In this document: piece after piece, positions 17,442 through 26,445 of the stretch | Numbering within the stretch: position 1 is the first letter of the stretch | Layout: the number at the start of each line of letters is the position of its first letter | Assembly (NCBI RefSeq): GCF_030848565.1 | Contig: NZ_JAVDDV010000002.1 | Location: forward strand, 248,001-312,000 | Source: Natronolimnohabitans sp. A-GB9 | Lineage (GTDB): Archaea > Halobacteriota > Halobacteria > Halobacteriales > Natrialbaceae | DNA: 64,000 bases | Direction: 5' to 3' | Notes under the pieces: generated by a model | Told to the model about the DNA's origin: nothing | The model's input: the letters and a program-made list of their open reading frames with translations, nothing else | The model's database searches: none | Made by a program: the position numbers and the translations under genes

Positions 17442-18893
17442 ATGGGTGACAAGACTTCACAAGCAACTGACCGAATCGACGCGAACGTCTCGCGACGGAC
17501 GTTCGTCAAAGCAGCCGGAGCGACCGGCGCGGCGACCGGTCTCGCCGGCTGTATCTACGGAGAAACCGATGCCGACGGCGTCGTCTGGGGGTTCGATCCG
17601 GACGCGTCCGCCGACGTCGGCGACGAGATCAAGGACCTGTTCTACGACGCCGGGCTGGACGAGGATATCGAGTTCCAGTTCCAGGCTGGTGACGAGGACA
17701 CCGGTGCCCGCCGGGACAACTACACGAACATCCTCGAGGCGGGTGAGACCCAACCGGACCTGTTCCTGATGGACAACGGCTGGGTGAACGTCTTCATCCA
17801 GCGCGGCCACGCTGCCAACCTGAGCGATGAACTCGACGACGACGAACTCGAGCGCATCGACGAGGAGTACTTCGAGCAGTTCACGGAGACGGCACGCGAC
17901 CCGGAGACGGGCGATCTGTACGGTGTTCCGCTGTTCCCGGACTTCGCGACGATGCAGTACCGCAAGGACTTCGCGCGCGAGGCCGGCTACGACGACGAGG
18001 ACTTCGAGGAGTGGGCGACCGAGCCCATGACCTGGGAGGAGTGGGCGGAGATCACCGAAGACATCGTCGACAGCTCCGAGGCCGACTACGGACTGGCCTC
18101 GCAGTTCGACGTCTACGAGGGCACCGCCTGCTGTTCCTGGAACGAGGTCATGACCTCCTGGGGCGGGGCCTACTTCGGCGGCGAGGAGAACCTGTTCGGG
18201 CCCGTCGGCGACCGACCGGTAACGATCGACGAGGACGAGTTCGTCGACGCCTTGCGGATGCTCCGGACGTTCGTCGCCGACGAACACGACGAGGACACGC
18301 TCGAGGAGTATCCGACCGGACTCATGTCGACCGAGGTCACCTCCATGATAGAACAGGGCGCACTCGACGCGGTTGCCAACGGGAACGCCGTCATGCAGCG
18401 AAACTGGCCGTTCGCCATCACGGCGATGGGCGAGGACCTCGGCACCGACGACTACGGCGTCATGCCGATGCCGTATGCAGTCTCCGAAGACGAGGCCGCT
18501 CAGCCGGGCGCCGGCGGCACGACCTCCGCACTCGGCGGCTGGCACATCGTCCTCAACCCCAACGCCGAGAACAAGGAAGCGGCACTCGAGATCATCCGAA
18601 CGGCGATGACCGACGAGGTCAACCTCGGCCTGCTCGATATCTGGGGCTGGCTTCCGCCCAAGCCGGAGCTATTCGAGTCCCAGGAGGCCGAGGAGATGGA
18701 GATCATCGGCGAGTACATGGAAACCCTACGCATCGCCGGCGAGAACGCCATGCCGCGGCCGGTGACCGACGTCTGGTCGAATCAGGCTAGCTACATCGCC
18801 GAGGAGGTAAACGGCGCGATCTCCGGCGACAAGTCGCCGGACGACGCGGCCGCCGACTTACAAGAAAGTCTCGAAGACATCGAAGACAGATAA
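17442..18893 (+). CDS. Sugar ABC transporter substrate-binding lipoprotein
   Basis: A 483-residue extracytoplasmic binding protein of the MalE-type (family 1) class. The Tat lipoprotein signal has SRRTFVKAAGATGAATG followed by the lipobox LAGC at about residues 33-36. The mature protein has typical elements: a QPDLFLMDNGWVNVFIQRG loop, YGVPLFPDFATMQYRKD, and the EQGALDAVANGNAVMQRNW hinge. First gene of an operon with two permeases, ATPase and a small membrane protein. The sugar is not predictable; the downstream oxidoreductases and isomerase suggest a sugar or polyol that needs oxidation or epimerisation. Confidence 0.9.
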   Translation: MGDKTSQATDRIDANVSRRTFVKAAGATGAATGLAGCIYGETDADGVVWGFDPDASADVGDEIKDLFYDAGLDEDIEFQFQAGDEDTGARRDNYTNILEAGETQPDLFLMDNGWVNVFIQRGHAANLSDELDDDELERIDEEYFEQFTETARDPETGDLYGVPLFPDFATMQYRKDFAREAGYDDEDFEEWATEPMTWEEWAEITEDIVDSSEADYGLASQFDVYEGTACCSWNEVMTSWGGAYFGGEENLFGPVGDRPVTIDEDEFVDALRMLRTFVADEHDEDTLEEYPTGLMSTEVTSMIEQGALDAVANGNAVMQRNWPFAITAMGEDLGTDDYGVMPMPYAVSEDEAAQPGAGGTTSALGGWHIVLNPNAENKEAALEIIRTAMTDEVNLGLLDIWGWLPPKPELFESQEAEEMEIIGEYMETLRIAGENAMPRPVTDVWSNQASYIAEEVNGAISGDKSPDDAAADLQESLEDIEDR

Positions 18894-18896
18894 CAG

Positions 18897-19916
18897 ATGA
18901 GCACCGAAGAGCAGCTGCCCGGCCAGGTCACTCGGTCAGAGCGGTCCGGCCCGGTCGTCACAGCCACGCGCTGGATGGAGAATCTCGGCGAGACGGGTTT
19001 TGCGTACCTCCTGTTGACGCCCGTGTTCCTCCTGTTGGGAACGATCGCGTTGTACCCGCTGTTGCGGACCTTCGAGATGTCGCTGTACCAGAACATTCTC
19101 GCTGCGACGGAGTCGGAGTTCGTCGGGCTCGAGAACTACGTCGCGCTCTTTACCGGCGGGGCGGACACGGCACTCCCGGGAACCACCACGTTCCTGCCCG
19201 GACTCGAGACCAGCGGGAGTTTCCCCTTCGTTCACGTCGAGGGGCTGTTGCGAAGCGCGCTCGTGGTGACGCTGATTTTCACCCTCGTGAGCGTCTTCTT
19301 CGAGACGATCATTGGCTTCGGCCAGGCGCTGGTACTCGACCAGGAGTTTCGCGGACGCCGACTCGTTCGTGTCGCGGTCATCATCCCGTGGGCCGTGCCG
19401 ATCGTCATCCAGGGAATGATGTTCTATCTGATGTTCAATCCACAGACCGGGTTCTTGACCGAGTACCTCGCAAACCTCGGACTCGTCGCGGGCACGAACA
19501 CGTTCAACGACCCGCTCAGTTCGCTGGTCATCATCACCATCGCGGACATCTGGAAGACGTCGGCGTTCATGGCGTTGCTGATCCTCGCCGGCCTCCAGAG
19601 TATCGACCGGAACCTGTACGAAGTCGCCCGCGTCGCCGGCGCCTCCCGCTGGCAGCAGTTCAAGCTGATCACGTTCCCGCTTGTCCTCCCGACGCTCGGG
19701 ATCGCGATCCTCTTCCGGACGATCGACGCGATGCGCGTCTACGGGTTGATCGACGCGACCGCCGGCTGTACCACCGTCCCGTCGCTGTCGTGTATGGTCG
19801 TCGAAACGTTCAACCAGAGCCGCGGGCTCGCCTCCGCGATCGCGTTCGTGACGGCGGGACTCATCGGGATCGCCGTCTCGATCGTCATCTACCAGCAGTA
19901 CAAGGAGGGGTTCTGA
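18897..19916 (+). CDS. Sugar ABC transporter permease (MalF type)
   Basis: A 339-residue permease with six predicted membrane segments (first about residues 35-57). The EAA loop near the C-terminus reads YEVARVAGASRWQQFKLITF with the conserved Gly, and contacts the ATPase. Starts 3 nt after the binding-protein stop and is followed by the second permease with one nucleotide between, so the genes are tightly coupled. Confidence 0.92.
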   Translation: MSTEEQLPGQVTRSERSGPVVTATRWMENLGETGFAYLLLTPVFLLLGTIALYPLLRTFEMSLYQNILAATESEFVGLENYVALFTGGADTALPGTTTFLPGLETSGSFPFVHVEGLLRSALVVTLIFTLVSVFFETIIGFGQALVLDQEFRGRRLVRVAVIIPWAVPIVIQGMMFYLMFNPQTGFLTEYLANLGLVAGTNTFNDPLSSLVIITIADIWKTSAFMALLILAGLQSIDRNLYEVARVAGASRWQQFKLITFPLVLPTLGIAILFRTIDAMRVYGLIDATAGCTTVPSLSCMVVETFNQSRGLASAIAFVTAGLIGIAVSIVIYQQYKEGF

Positions 19917-19917
19917 G

Positions 19918-20925
19918 ATGGCTGGCAACGAACACGACCACGAGAAGACCACCATCGAGGGCGGCCCCCTCGAGCGATGGACCCGCGGCGTCATCACCGA
20001 GCCGGAAAAGCGCAATCGCCTCTACCGGGCGCTGTTTTACGTCGCCACGGGTTTTTTCCTCGTGACGACGCTGTTCCCGTTCTACTGGCTGCTGGTGCTG
20101 GCGGTGACGCCGAACAGTCAGATCCTCCAGGGCGACTGGGAGATCTCGATCGGGGTGCTCCCCTTCGACATCCCGCTGCCGACCCCACAGGAGTTCAACG
20201 TCTACGCCTTCGTCGAGGTGTTCCAGGAGATTCCGTTCCACCTCTACGTGTTCAACAGCTTCGTGCTCGCGACCGTGACGACGATCATCGTCCTGATGAT
20301 CGCGAGCCTCGCCGGCTACGTGTTCGGTCGCCTCGAGTTCCCGGGCCGTGGCCCGCTCATGCTCGCGGTGTTGATGATCTCGTACTTCCCCCCGGCGGCG
20401 TTTCTGATTCCGCTGTTCGACGCGTTCCTCGGGAACGCCGTCGTGGTCCCGTTCCTTGGGATCGAGCTGTTCGAAGCGCCGCGGCTGGTGAACACGCCGG
20501 GATCGATGATCATGCCGTTTAGCGCGCTGTTCCTGCCGCTTGCCATCTTCATCCTCACGACGTTCTACGCGCAGATTCCGGACGGTCTCGAGGACGCCGC
20601 CCGCGTCGAGGGGACCACGCGGCTTGGCGCGCTGTTTCGGGTCATCATGCCGCTGTCTGCACCCGGCGTTGCGACCGCAGCGGTGCTTACGTTCATCGCG
20701 GTCTACAACGAGTACTTCTTCAGCTCGATCATGGCGCTTGGCAACGAGCCCCACCAGTGGTCGCCGCTGGTCGGCGGGATCCTCAGCTACCAGGACCAGT
20801 ATACGACCGAGTTCAACCTGATGGCGGCCGCGAGCATCGTCGGGGTCATCCCCGTCGTGATCATCGTGGTCGTCGCCCAGGAGAAGATCGTCAGCGGACT
20901 CACCGCAGGAGCGCTCAAAGAGTAG
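19918..20925 (+). CDS. Sugar ABC transporter permease (MalG type)
   Basis: A 335-residue permease with a hydrophilic N-terminal tail of about 40 residues, six membrane segments and the EAA motif LEDAARVEGTTRLGALFRVI. Pairs with the MalF-type subunit to form the translocation pore. Sits between permease 1 and the ATPase (27-nt gap). Confidence 0.92.
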   Translation: MAGNEHDHEKTTIEGGPLERWTRGVITEPEKRNRLYRALFYVATGFFLVTTLFPFYWLLVLAVTPNSQILQGDWEISIGVLPFDIPLPTPQEFNVYAFVEVFQEIPFHLYVFNSFVLATVTTIIVLMIASLAGYVFGRLEFPGRGPLMLAVLMISYFPPAAFLIPLFDAFLGNAVVVPFLGIELFEAPRLVNTPGSMIMPFSALFLPLAIFILTTFYAQIPDGLEDAARVEGTTRLGALFRVIMPLSAPGVATAAVLTFIAVYNEYFFSSIMALGNEPHQWSPLVGGILSYQDQYTTEFNLMAAASIVGVIPVVIIVVVAQEKIVSGLTAGALKE

Positions 20926-20952
20926 CTACCAATCGATTTCCACTCACAACAT

Positions 20953-22155
20953 ATGGCACGAGTAACACTCGACAACGTCACGAAACGCTACAACGACGTC
21001 GTTGCAGTCGACGACATGAACCTCGAGATCGAGGACGGCGAATTCATCTGTCTCGTCGGTCCCTCGGGGTGTGGGAAGTCGACGACGATGGAGACAGTCG
21101 CTGGACTGACCAAACCGACGAGCGGAACGATTCACATCGGAGACACCGAGGTCACGAACCTCCCACCGAAAGACCGCGGGGTCGCGATGGTCTTCCAGAA
21201 CATCGCGCTGTTCCCCCACATGGACGTCTACGACAACATCTCGTTTGGGCTCCGCCTCCGGGACTTCGACACAGACGAGATCGATCGTCGCGTTGAGGAG
21301 GCAGCCGAGGTCGTCCAGCTCCAGGGCATGCTCGATCGGATGCCCGACGAGCTCTCCGGCGGCCAACAACAGCGGGTCGCGATCGCCCGCGCGATCGTCC
21401 GCGAGCCCGCGGTCTTCCTGATGGACGAGCCGCTTGCGAACCTAGACGCCAAACTCCGGGTCCACATGCGGACGGAACTCCAGCGGCTCCACAAACAACT
21501 CGACACGACGATCATCTACGTCACCCACGACCAGGCCGAGGCGATGACGATGAGCGATCGGATCGCCGTCGTCAACGACGGCCAGCTCCAGCAGATCGAT
21601 CCGCCGCTGGTCTGTTACAACGAGCCAGCGAACCTGTTCGTCGCGGGCTTTATCGGATCGCCATCGATGAATTTCGTCGAAGGCGAACTGACCACAGACG
21701 GCCTCGAGACCGAATACTTCGACCTCGAGTTCGACGTCGACGACCTCGACGCCGCGCCCGGAGACACCGTCACGATGGGGATCCGGCCCGAAGACATCTA
21801 CCCGGCCACACAGGCCGAGTCGCTCGCGACGGCGTCGTCGACGGTCGACGCGACGTCGGACGTCCTCGAGCCGATGGGCGACGAGATCTTCGTCTATCTG
21901 GCACTCGACGACGCAAACGAGGAGACGATGTCCGACGAGGGTGCCTCGAGGGCCTCGAATCAGTTGCTGATGAGCGTCGATCCCGACTCACGGATCGAGG
22001 CAGATGACGCGGTCAGCGTCGCCTTCGACCGATCGAAACTCCACCTGTTCGATACGGCCTCGGGGGAGGCGATCACCCACGGGGTCGAAGCGGAGCCGTC
22101 GGCGAAGCGAGCGAGCGCGACGGCCGAGGCCGACTCGGGGGGCCAACATGAGTGA
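20953..22155 (+). CDS. Sugar ABC transporter ATPase (MalK/UgpC type)
   Basis: A 400-residue ATPase: Walker A GPSGCGKST, Q-loop region FQNIALFPHMDVYDNI, signature LSGGQQQR, Walker B VFLMDEPLANLD and the switch His in YVTHDQAEAM. The C-terminal TOBE/OB regulatory domain begins around residue 240 and contains an acidic insertion. It energises import by the two permeases. The final codons overlap the start of a 67-residue membrane protein by 8 nt. Confidence 0.93.
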   Translation: MARVTLDNVTKRYNDVVAVDDMNLEIEDGEFICLVGPSGCGKSTTMETVAGLTKPTSGTIHIGDTEVTNLPPKDRGVAMVFQNIALFPHMDVYDNISFGLRLRDFDTDEIDRRVEEAAEVVQLQGMLDRMPDELSGGQQQRVAIARAIVREPAVFLMDEPLANLDAKLRVHMRTELQRLHKQLDTTIIYVTHDQAEAMTMSDRIAVVNDGQLQQIDPPLVCYNEPANLFVAGFIGSPSMNFVEGELTTDGLETEYFDLEFDVDDLDAAPGDTVTMGIRPEDIYPATQAESLATASSTVDATSDVLEPMGDEIFVYLALDDANEETMSDEGASRASNQLLMSVDPDSRIEADDAVSVAFDRSKLHLFDTASGEAITHGVEAEPSAKRASATAEADSGGQHE

Positions 22156-22351
22156 CCTCGTTCCGATCGTCTACTACGGCGGCGCGACGGTCCTGTTTTT
22201 CTTCTGGATCTACGGGATCGTCTCGTTCGCACTCGACGTCAAGAACAAGTTCGTCCCCGCACTGAAGCAGTATCGCCACAACCGAGCGAAACGCAAACGA
22301 CGCCAACAACAAGAAGATGAGCGAGCCGAGAAAGAAGAGCAGTTGTACTGA
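22148..22351 (+). CDS. Small membrane protein of the sugar ABC operon
   Basis: A 67-residue protein with one strong hydrophobic segment (VPIVYYGGATVLFFFWIYG, about residues 5-32) and a highly charged Lys/Arg/Glu-rich tail. The ATG lies inside the end of the ATPase gene, the usual sign of translational coupling. No family recognised. The position and topology suggest an accessory subunit that binds the transporter or assists its assembly. Confidence 0.65.
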   Translation: MSDLVPIVYYGGATVLFFFWIYGIVSFALDVKNKFVPALKQYRHNRAKRKRRQQQEDERAEKEEQLY

Positions 22352-22414
22352 TCGCCGAACCGCCGTTCGACGAACGGGATCGATCGATCGACGACCGATG
22401 GAGGTGCGATAACC

Positions 22415-23488
22415 GTGCCGTCGACGCCCGTTCGAACCGGTATCGTCGGCCTCGGGAACATCGGCCACCACCACGTCGAACGCCTCGTCGAGCAGAACGC
22501 GACGCTCGTCGGGGGGATGGACGTCTCGGCCGAGGCGCGCCAACAGTTCGCACGCCGGTACGACGTCGACGTTTACGAGGACCACCACGCGCTCTACGAC
22601 GACGTCGACGCGGTCATCATCACCACGCCAAACCGGTTCCACGAGGAGTACGCCATCGACGCCTTCGAGCGTAACATCCACGTCCTCTTGGAGAAGCCGC
22701 TTGCCCACACCGTCGAGAGCGCCGAGCGGATCGCCGCCACCGCGGCCGACTCCGACGGCGTCTGTATGGTTGGGTTCAACAACCGGTTCTTAAACGCCGT
22801 GAAGCTGATCACGGACCGCATCGAGCGCGGCGAACTCGGCGACATAACACACATCGAGGCCAACTACGTGCGTCGCCGGGGTGTCCCGGGCCGTGGCTCG
22901 TGGTTTACGCGTCGCGAGATTTCCGGCGGCGGCGCGCTCATCGACCTCGGCGTCCACGCCATCGACCTCTCGCTGTACCTGCTTGGCTACCCCGATGCCG
23001 AGGAGGTCTCGGGGATCACCCGTTCCGAGTTCGGCTCCCGCGAGGACTATACCTACCTCGAGATGTGGGGTGAAGACGCCGGGCCCGAAGCGTTCGACGT
23101 CGACGATTCGGCCAGCGCGTTCATCCGGTGTGCCGGCGACCGAACGGTCAGCCTCGAGGTCGCGTGGGCGACGAACCGACCGCCGACCCACGAGTTCGTC
23201 GTCCGCGGAACCGAAGCCGCCGCCACGTTCGACCTCCTCTCGGGCGACCTCTCGATCCACTCGGCGAGTGCGGACGGCACCGACCACCTGGCGGATACGA
23301 CCATCGAGACTCGAGAGAACGACACCCACGCCGACGAGCAGGCGGCGTTTTTCGACGCGATCGCCGAGGGCGGGGACGCCGGCTCCAGCGTCGCGGAGGC
23401 GCTGACCGTCCAGCGAATCGTCGACGGTATCTACCGCTCGAGCGAGACGGGACGGGCAGTTACGCTCGACGGCGCTGGCAAACACTGA
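22415..23488 (+). CDS. Gfo/Idh/MocA family oxidoreductase (1)
   Basis: A 357-residue NAD(P)-dependent sugar or cyclitol dehydrogenase. Rossmann motif GIVGLGNIGHHHVERL, the catalytic-region LEKPLAHT, and GGGALIDLGVHAIDL in the second domain. The GTG start at 22415 is preceded by GGAGGT (22400-22405) with 9-nt spacing, which decides the start. Lies 63 nt after the small membrane protein and probably belongs to the same operon. The substrate is presumably derived from the imported sugar. Confidence 0.9.
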   Translation: MPSTPVRTGIVGLGNIGHHHVERLVEQNATLVGGMDVSAEARQQFARRYDVDVYEDHHALYDDVDAVIITTPNRFHEEYAIDAFERNIHVLLEKPLAHTVESAERIAATAADSDGVCMVGFNNRFLNAVKLITDRIERGELGDITHIEANYVRRRGVPGRGSWFTRREISGGGALIDLGVHAIDLSLYLLGYPDAEEVSGITRSEFGSREDYTYLEMWGEDAGPEAFDVDDSASAFIRCAGDRTVSLEVAWATNRPPTHEFVVRGTEAAATFDLLSGDLSIHSASADGTDHLADTTIETRENDTHADEQAAFFDAIAEGGDAGSSVAEALTVQRIVDGIYRSSETGRAVTLDGAGKH

Positions 23489-23506
23489 GTACACGGCTCC
23501 GCTCTA

Positions 23507-23533
23507 TTTTTACTATCAAAGATAGAAATTTAT
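23507..23533 (+). promoter_or_regulatory. Terminator-like T-tract followed by TATA box
   Basis: TTTTT at 23507-23511 and the small inverted repeat CTATC/GATAG (23513-23525) lie just after the first oxidoreductase gene. AAATTTAT at 23526-23533 then sits 28 nt before the ATG of the isomerase gene at 23561. This looks like termination of one transcript and a leaderless start of the next. Confidence 0.5.
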
Positions 23534-23560
23534 TTCTCTGCGGGAACGCTACCGGTTCGC

Positions 23561-24529
23561 ATGGAGATCGGAGTTCACACGCCACCGTTAGCGGACGAAT
23601 CGCTCGAGGGGGCACTCACGTACCTCTCGGACATCGGTGTCGACGCGATCGAACCGGGCGTCGGCGGCCATCCTGGCGACGACCACCTCGTCCGTCGGGA
23701 GTATCTCGACGACGAAGATGCACAGGCGGAGTTACACGCGCTCCTCGAGGAGTACGAGATGCGGATCAGCGCGCTGGCGACGCACAACAACCCGCTCCAT
23801 CCCGACGAAGAACGCGCAGAGACGGCCGATACCGAACTTCGTGAAGCGATCCAGCTCGCCGCCCAACTCGAGGTAGGGACGGTCACCTGTTTCTCGGGGC
23901 TGCCCGCCGGCGGCCCCGACGACGACGTCCCGAACTGGATCACTGCCCCCTGGCCGCCCGAACACGACGACGCCCTCGAGTACCAGTGGGACGTCGCCGT
24001 CGACTACTGGGGGGATCTCGCGGAGTACGCCGACGACCACGGCGTCGACCTCGCCATCGAGATGCACCCGAACATGCTGGTCTACGAACCCCACGGCATG
24101 GCCCGCCTTCGTGAGGAGACCAACGAGCGAGTCGGCGCGAACTTCGATCCCTCCCACCTCTACTGGCAGGGGATCTCGATCACCGACGCGATCCGTTATC
24201 TCGGCGAACGCGACGCGATTCATCACGTCCACGCCAAAGATACGAAGGTCTACGAGGAACAGGCCCGCGAGAAAGGCGTCCTCGATACGACCGCTTACGA
24301 CGACGAGCCCAACCGCTCGTGGCTCTTCCGGTCGGTCGGCTACGGCCACGGCGAAGACCACTGGAAAGACGTCGTCTCGACGCTTCGAATGGTCGGCTAC
24401 GACGGCGCTCTGAGCATCGAACACGAAGACTCCCTCACCAGCTCCCGGGAAGGACTCGAAAAGGCCGTCGAACTCCTCGAGCGGGCCCTCTTCCGAGAGC
24501 AGCCCGGCGAGGCCTACTGGGCCGAGTGA
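23561..24529 (+). CDS. Sugar phosphate isomerase/epimerase family TIM-barrel protein
   Basis: A 322-residue member of the xylose-isomerase-like TIM barrel group. Metal-binding acidic residues are visible in DLAIEMHPNML, VGANFDPSHLYWQG, IHHVHAKDTK and ALSIEHED, the four-ligand pattern of this family. It could epimerise or isomerise keto sugars or inosose. Surrounded by three Gfo/Idh/MocA genes. Its TGA stop (24527) is the first triplet of a 114-bp hairpin repeat. Confidence 0.88.
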   Translation: MEIGVHTPPLADESLEGALTYLSDIGVDAIEPGVGGHPGDDHLVRREYLDDEDAQAELHALLEEYEMRISALATHNNPLHPDEERAETADTELREAIQLAAQLEVGTVTCFSGLPAGGPDDDVPNWITAPWPPEHDDALEYQWDVAVDYWGDLAEYADDHGVDLAIEMHPNMLVYEPHGMARLREETNERVGANFDPSHLYWQGISITDAIRYLGERDAIHHVHAKDTKVYEEQAREKGVLDTTAYDDEPNRSWLFRSVGYGHGEDHWKDVVSTLRMVGYDGALSIEHEDSLTSSREGLEKAVELLERALFREQPGEAYWAE

Positions 24530-24640
24530 TACTGTCGGACAGCAGTCAGTGACCCGTCGGTCGCGAATTCGCGGCCGTCACCGTCGGCGACGGCCGCAGT
24601 AGTGCGACCGACCGGTGAATAGTGCTGTCTGACGGTATGA
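24527..24640. repeat. Hairpin repeat, family 1 variant, copy K
   Basis: A 114-bp inverted repeat starting on the stop codon. Outer arms are TGATACTGTCGGACAGCA and, at the other end, TGCTGTCTGACGGTATGA (16 of 18 complementary). The centre holds GGTCGCGAATTCGCGGCC and more palindromic sequence. A related copy lies at 26228. Confidence 0.75.
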
Positions 24641-24715
24641 CCGACCGCGCGACCGGTCACAGGTCCGCGTCGGATGACACAAACCTCTAACTACACCTAT
24701 TGTGAATGAATACGC

Positions 24716-25843
24716 ATGACGCTCGAAGTCGGCGTGCTCGGCTATCGATTCATGGGACAGGCTCACGCAAACGCCATGGCGCGACTTCCGATGTTCTTCC
24801 CGGACGCGCCCGACGTCGAACGGGCCGTCTTGGTCGGCCGCAACGAGGACGAACTCGCCGATGCGGCCGACCGATTCGGCTTCGAATCGACGGCGACCGA
24901 CTGGGCCGACGTCGTCGACGACGTCGACGTCTTCTACAACCTCGGACCGAACCACATCCACGCCGAGCCCTCGATCGCTGCCCTCGGGGCCGGAACGCCG
25001 GTTTTCTGTGAGAAGCCGCTGGCACCGACCCTCGAAGATGCGGAGGCGATGGCGACGGCGGCCCGCGAGGCCGGCGACGACGTCCCCGCCGGCTGTGCCT
25101 TCAACTACCGGTTCGTCCCGGCGATTCAGTACGCCAAGCAGCTGCTCGACGAGGGCGAACTCGGCGAGATCCGCCACGTCCGTGGCCGGTACCTCCAGGA
25201 CTGGCTTGTCGATCCCGAGGCGCCGTGGTCGTGGCGTCTCGACGAAGAACTGGCCGGCTCGGGCGTACTCGGCGACCTCGGTGCGCACACGGTCGACCTG
25301 CTGCGGTTTCTCGTCGGCGACGACGATATCGCGGGCGGGATGGAACGCGTCAGCGGCCACCTGCAGACGTTCGTCGACGAACGTCCCGTGGAGGGAAGCG
25401 ACGGCGAGACTCGAGCCGTGACCGTCGACGACGCCTACTCGGCCCAGCTCGAGTTCGAAAACGGCGCGATGGGTACACTCGAGGCCTCTCGCTTCGCGAC
25501 CGGCCACAAGAACGATCACACGATCGAGATCCACGGCTCGGAGGGCAGTCTGCGGTTCTCGCTCGAGCGGCTGAACGAACTCGAACTGCACCGTGACGGC
25601 GATCGTGGCTACGAGACGGTTCTGGTGACCGACGAAGACGACCCCTACGTCGATCACTGGTGGCCACCGGGCCACGTACTCGGCTGGGAGCATACGTTCG
25701 TCCACGAGAACTACGAGTTCCTGAGCGCAGTCGAGTCGGGAAGCGAATTCGCGCCGAGCTTCCAGGATGGGCTGGCCGCCCAGCGCGTCCTCGCAGCGAT
25801 CGAGAAGAGCGACGCTCGCGGCGAGTGGGTCACGATCGAGTAG
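24716..25843 (+). CDS. Gfo/Idh/MocA family oxidoreductase (2)
   Basis: A 375-residue NAD(P)-dependent dehydrogenase. N-terminal Rossmann segment GVLGYRFMGQAHANAM, catalytic CEKPLAPTLEDAEAM, FNYRFVPAIQYAKQL and GSGVLGDLGAHTVDLLRF. Residues around YLQDWLVDPEAPWSWRLD form the substrate loop. Transcribed alone between two hairpin-containing gaps. Differs clearly from the copies at 22415 and 26446, so each probably acts on a different step or isomer. Confidence 0.9.
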   Translation: MTLEVGVLGYRFMGQAHANAMARLPMFFPDAPDVERAVLVGRNEDELADAADRFGFESTATDWADVVDDVDVFYNLGPNHIHAEPSIAALGAGTPVFCEKPLAPTLEDAEAMATAAREAGDDVPAGCAFNYRFVPAIQYAKQLLDEGELGEIRHVRGRYLQDWLVDPEAPWSWRLDEELAGSGVLGDLGAHTVDLLRFLVGDDDIAGGMERVSGHLQTFVDERPVEGSDGETRAVTVDDAYSAQLEFENGAMGTLEASRFATGHKNDHTIEIHGSEGSLRFSLERLNELELHRDGDRGYETVLVTDEDDPYVDHWWPPGHVLGWEHTFVHENYEFLSAVESGSEFAPSFQDGLAAQRVLAAIEKSDARGEWVTIE

Positions 25844-26445
25844 CGACGCAGCGACTCACGTCTTTCGACCGTCACCGGTCACGAGTCGGGACAACGACGG
25901 CTCGAGGACAGTTGTGCTGAAGCCCGGGCGGGGGCGGGAACCCGCCCTGGGGTGAGAGACATGAGCTAACTCGAAGCGGGGGCGAGTCCACTTCCGAGCG
26001 ATCCGGGCACGAACGCACGCAATCGGCTGGTCAGCGCGTCGTGGTGTCGGTGGAGCGTGTACCCGGCGGGGCCTTCCGTCCCCGCATCCGGAACAATGCA
26101 GGTTCCACCCATTGTTATGCAGGTACTTGGAGTAGCGTAGACAGTTCAAACCATTCACAGGCACTGGATAATGCGATTACAGCGTCGTCTTTGATCGATT
26201 TTGGGTCACCCTTCCAGAAGAGCTACTGGTACTGTCAGACGCCAGTACAACGTCGGTCACGAATTCGCGACCGATCGTCGAATCGTGCTGTCCGACAGTA
26301 TCAGCAGTCCGTATCAGTCGTTGCTATCGTCTCGTCCGGTCGAAGCGAGGATCTGACCTGGACGAGCGACTGTCAGTGGAACCGACACGCAGGCCTGCCC
26401 ACGACGCCCGTAGAGGGATACGGCTGGGGGCCATGCTACCGAGCC
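25844..26445. other. 600-bp gap with repeats and no gene
   Basis: An open frame runs through 26041-26445 but is low in acidic residues and lacks domain character, unlike true genes here. The gap contains a GC hairpin near 25925-25950 (GGGCGGG, 8-nt loop, CCCGCCC), a family-1 variant repeat at 26228-26302 and a family-1 right-end fragment (GCAGTCCGTATCAG) directly after it. It looks like an accumulation site of decayed repeats or a mobile-element scar. Confidence 0.5.
26228..26302. repeat. Hairpin repeat, family 1 variant, copy L
   Basis: About 75 bp: GGTACTGTCAGACGCCAGTA on the left and TGCTGTCCGACAGTATCA on the right, with GGTCACGAATTCGCGACC in the centre. Same layout as the copy at 24527. 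Followed immediately by a right-end fragment of the main family. Confidence 0.65.

Noticed and set aside
25920-26100. Remnant of a TnpB-type (IS200/IS605) element
   Set aside because: The GC hairpin and nearby sequence recall ends of such elements, but no TnpA or TnpB coding remnant could be recognised, so it is reported only as a repeat-rich gap.
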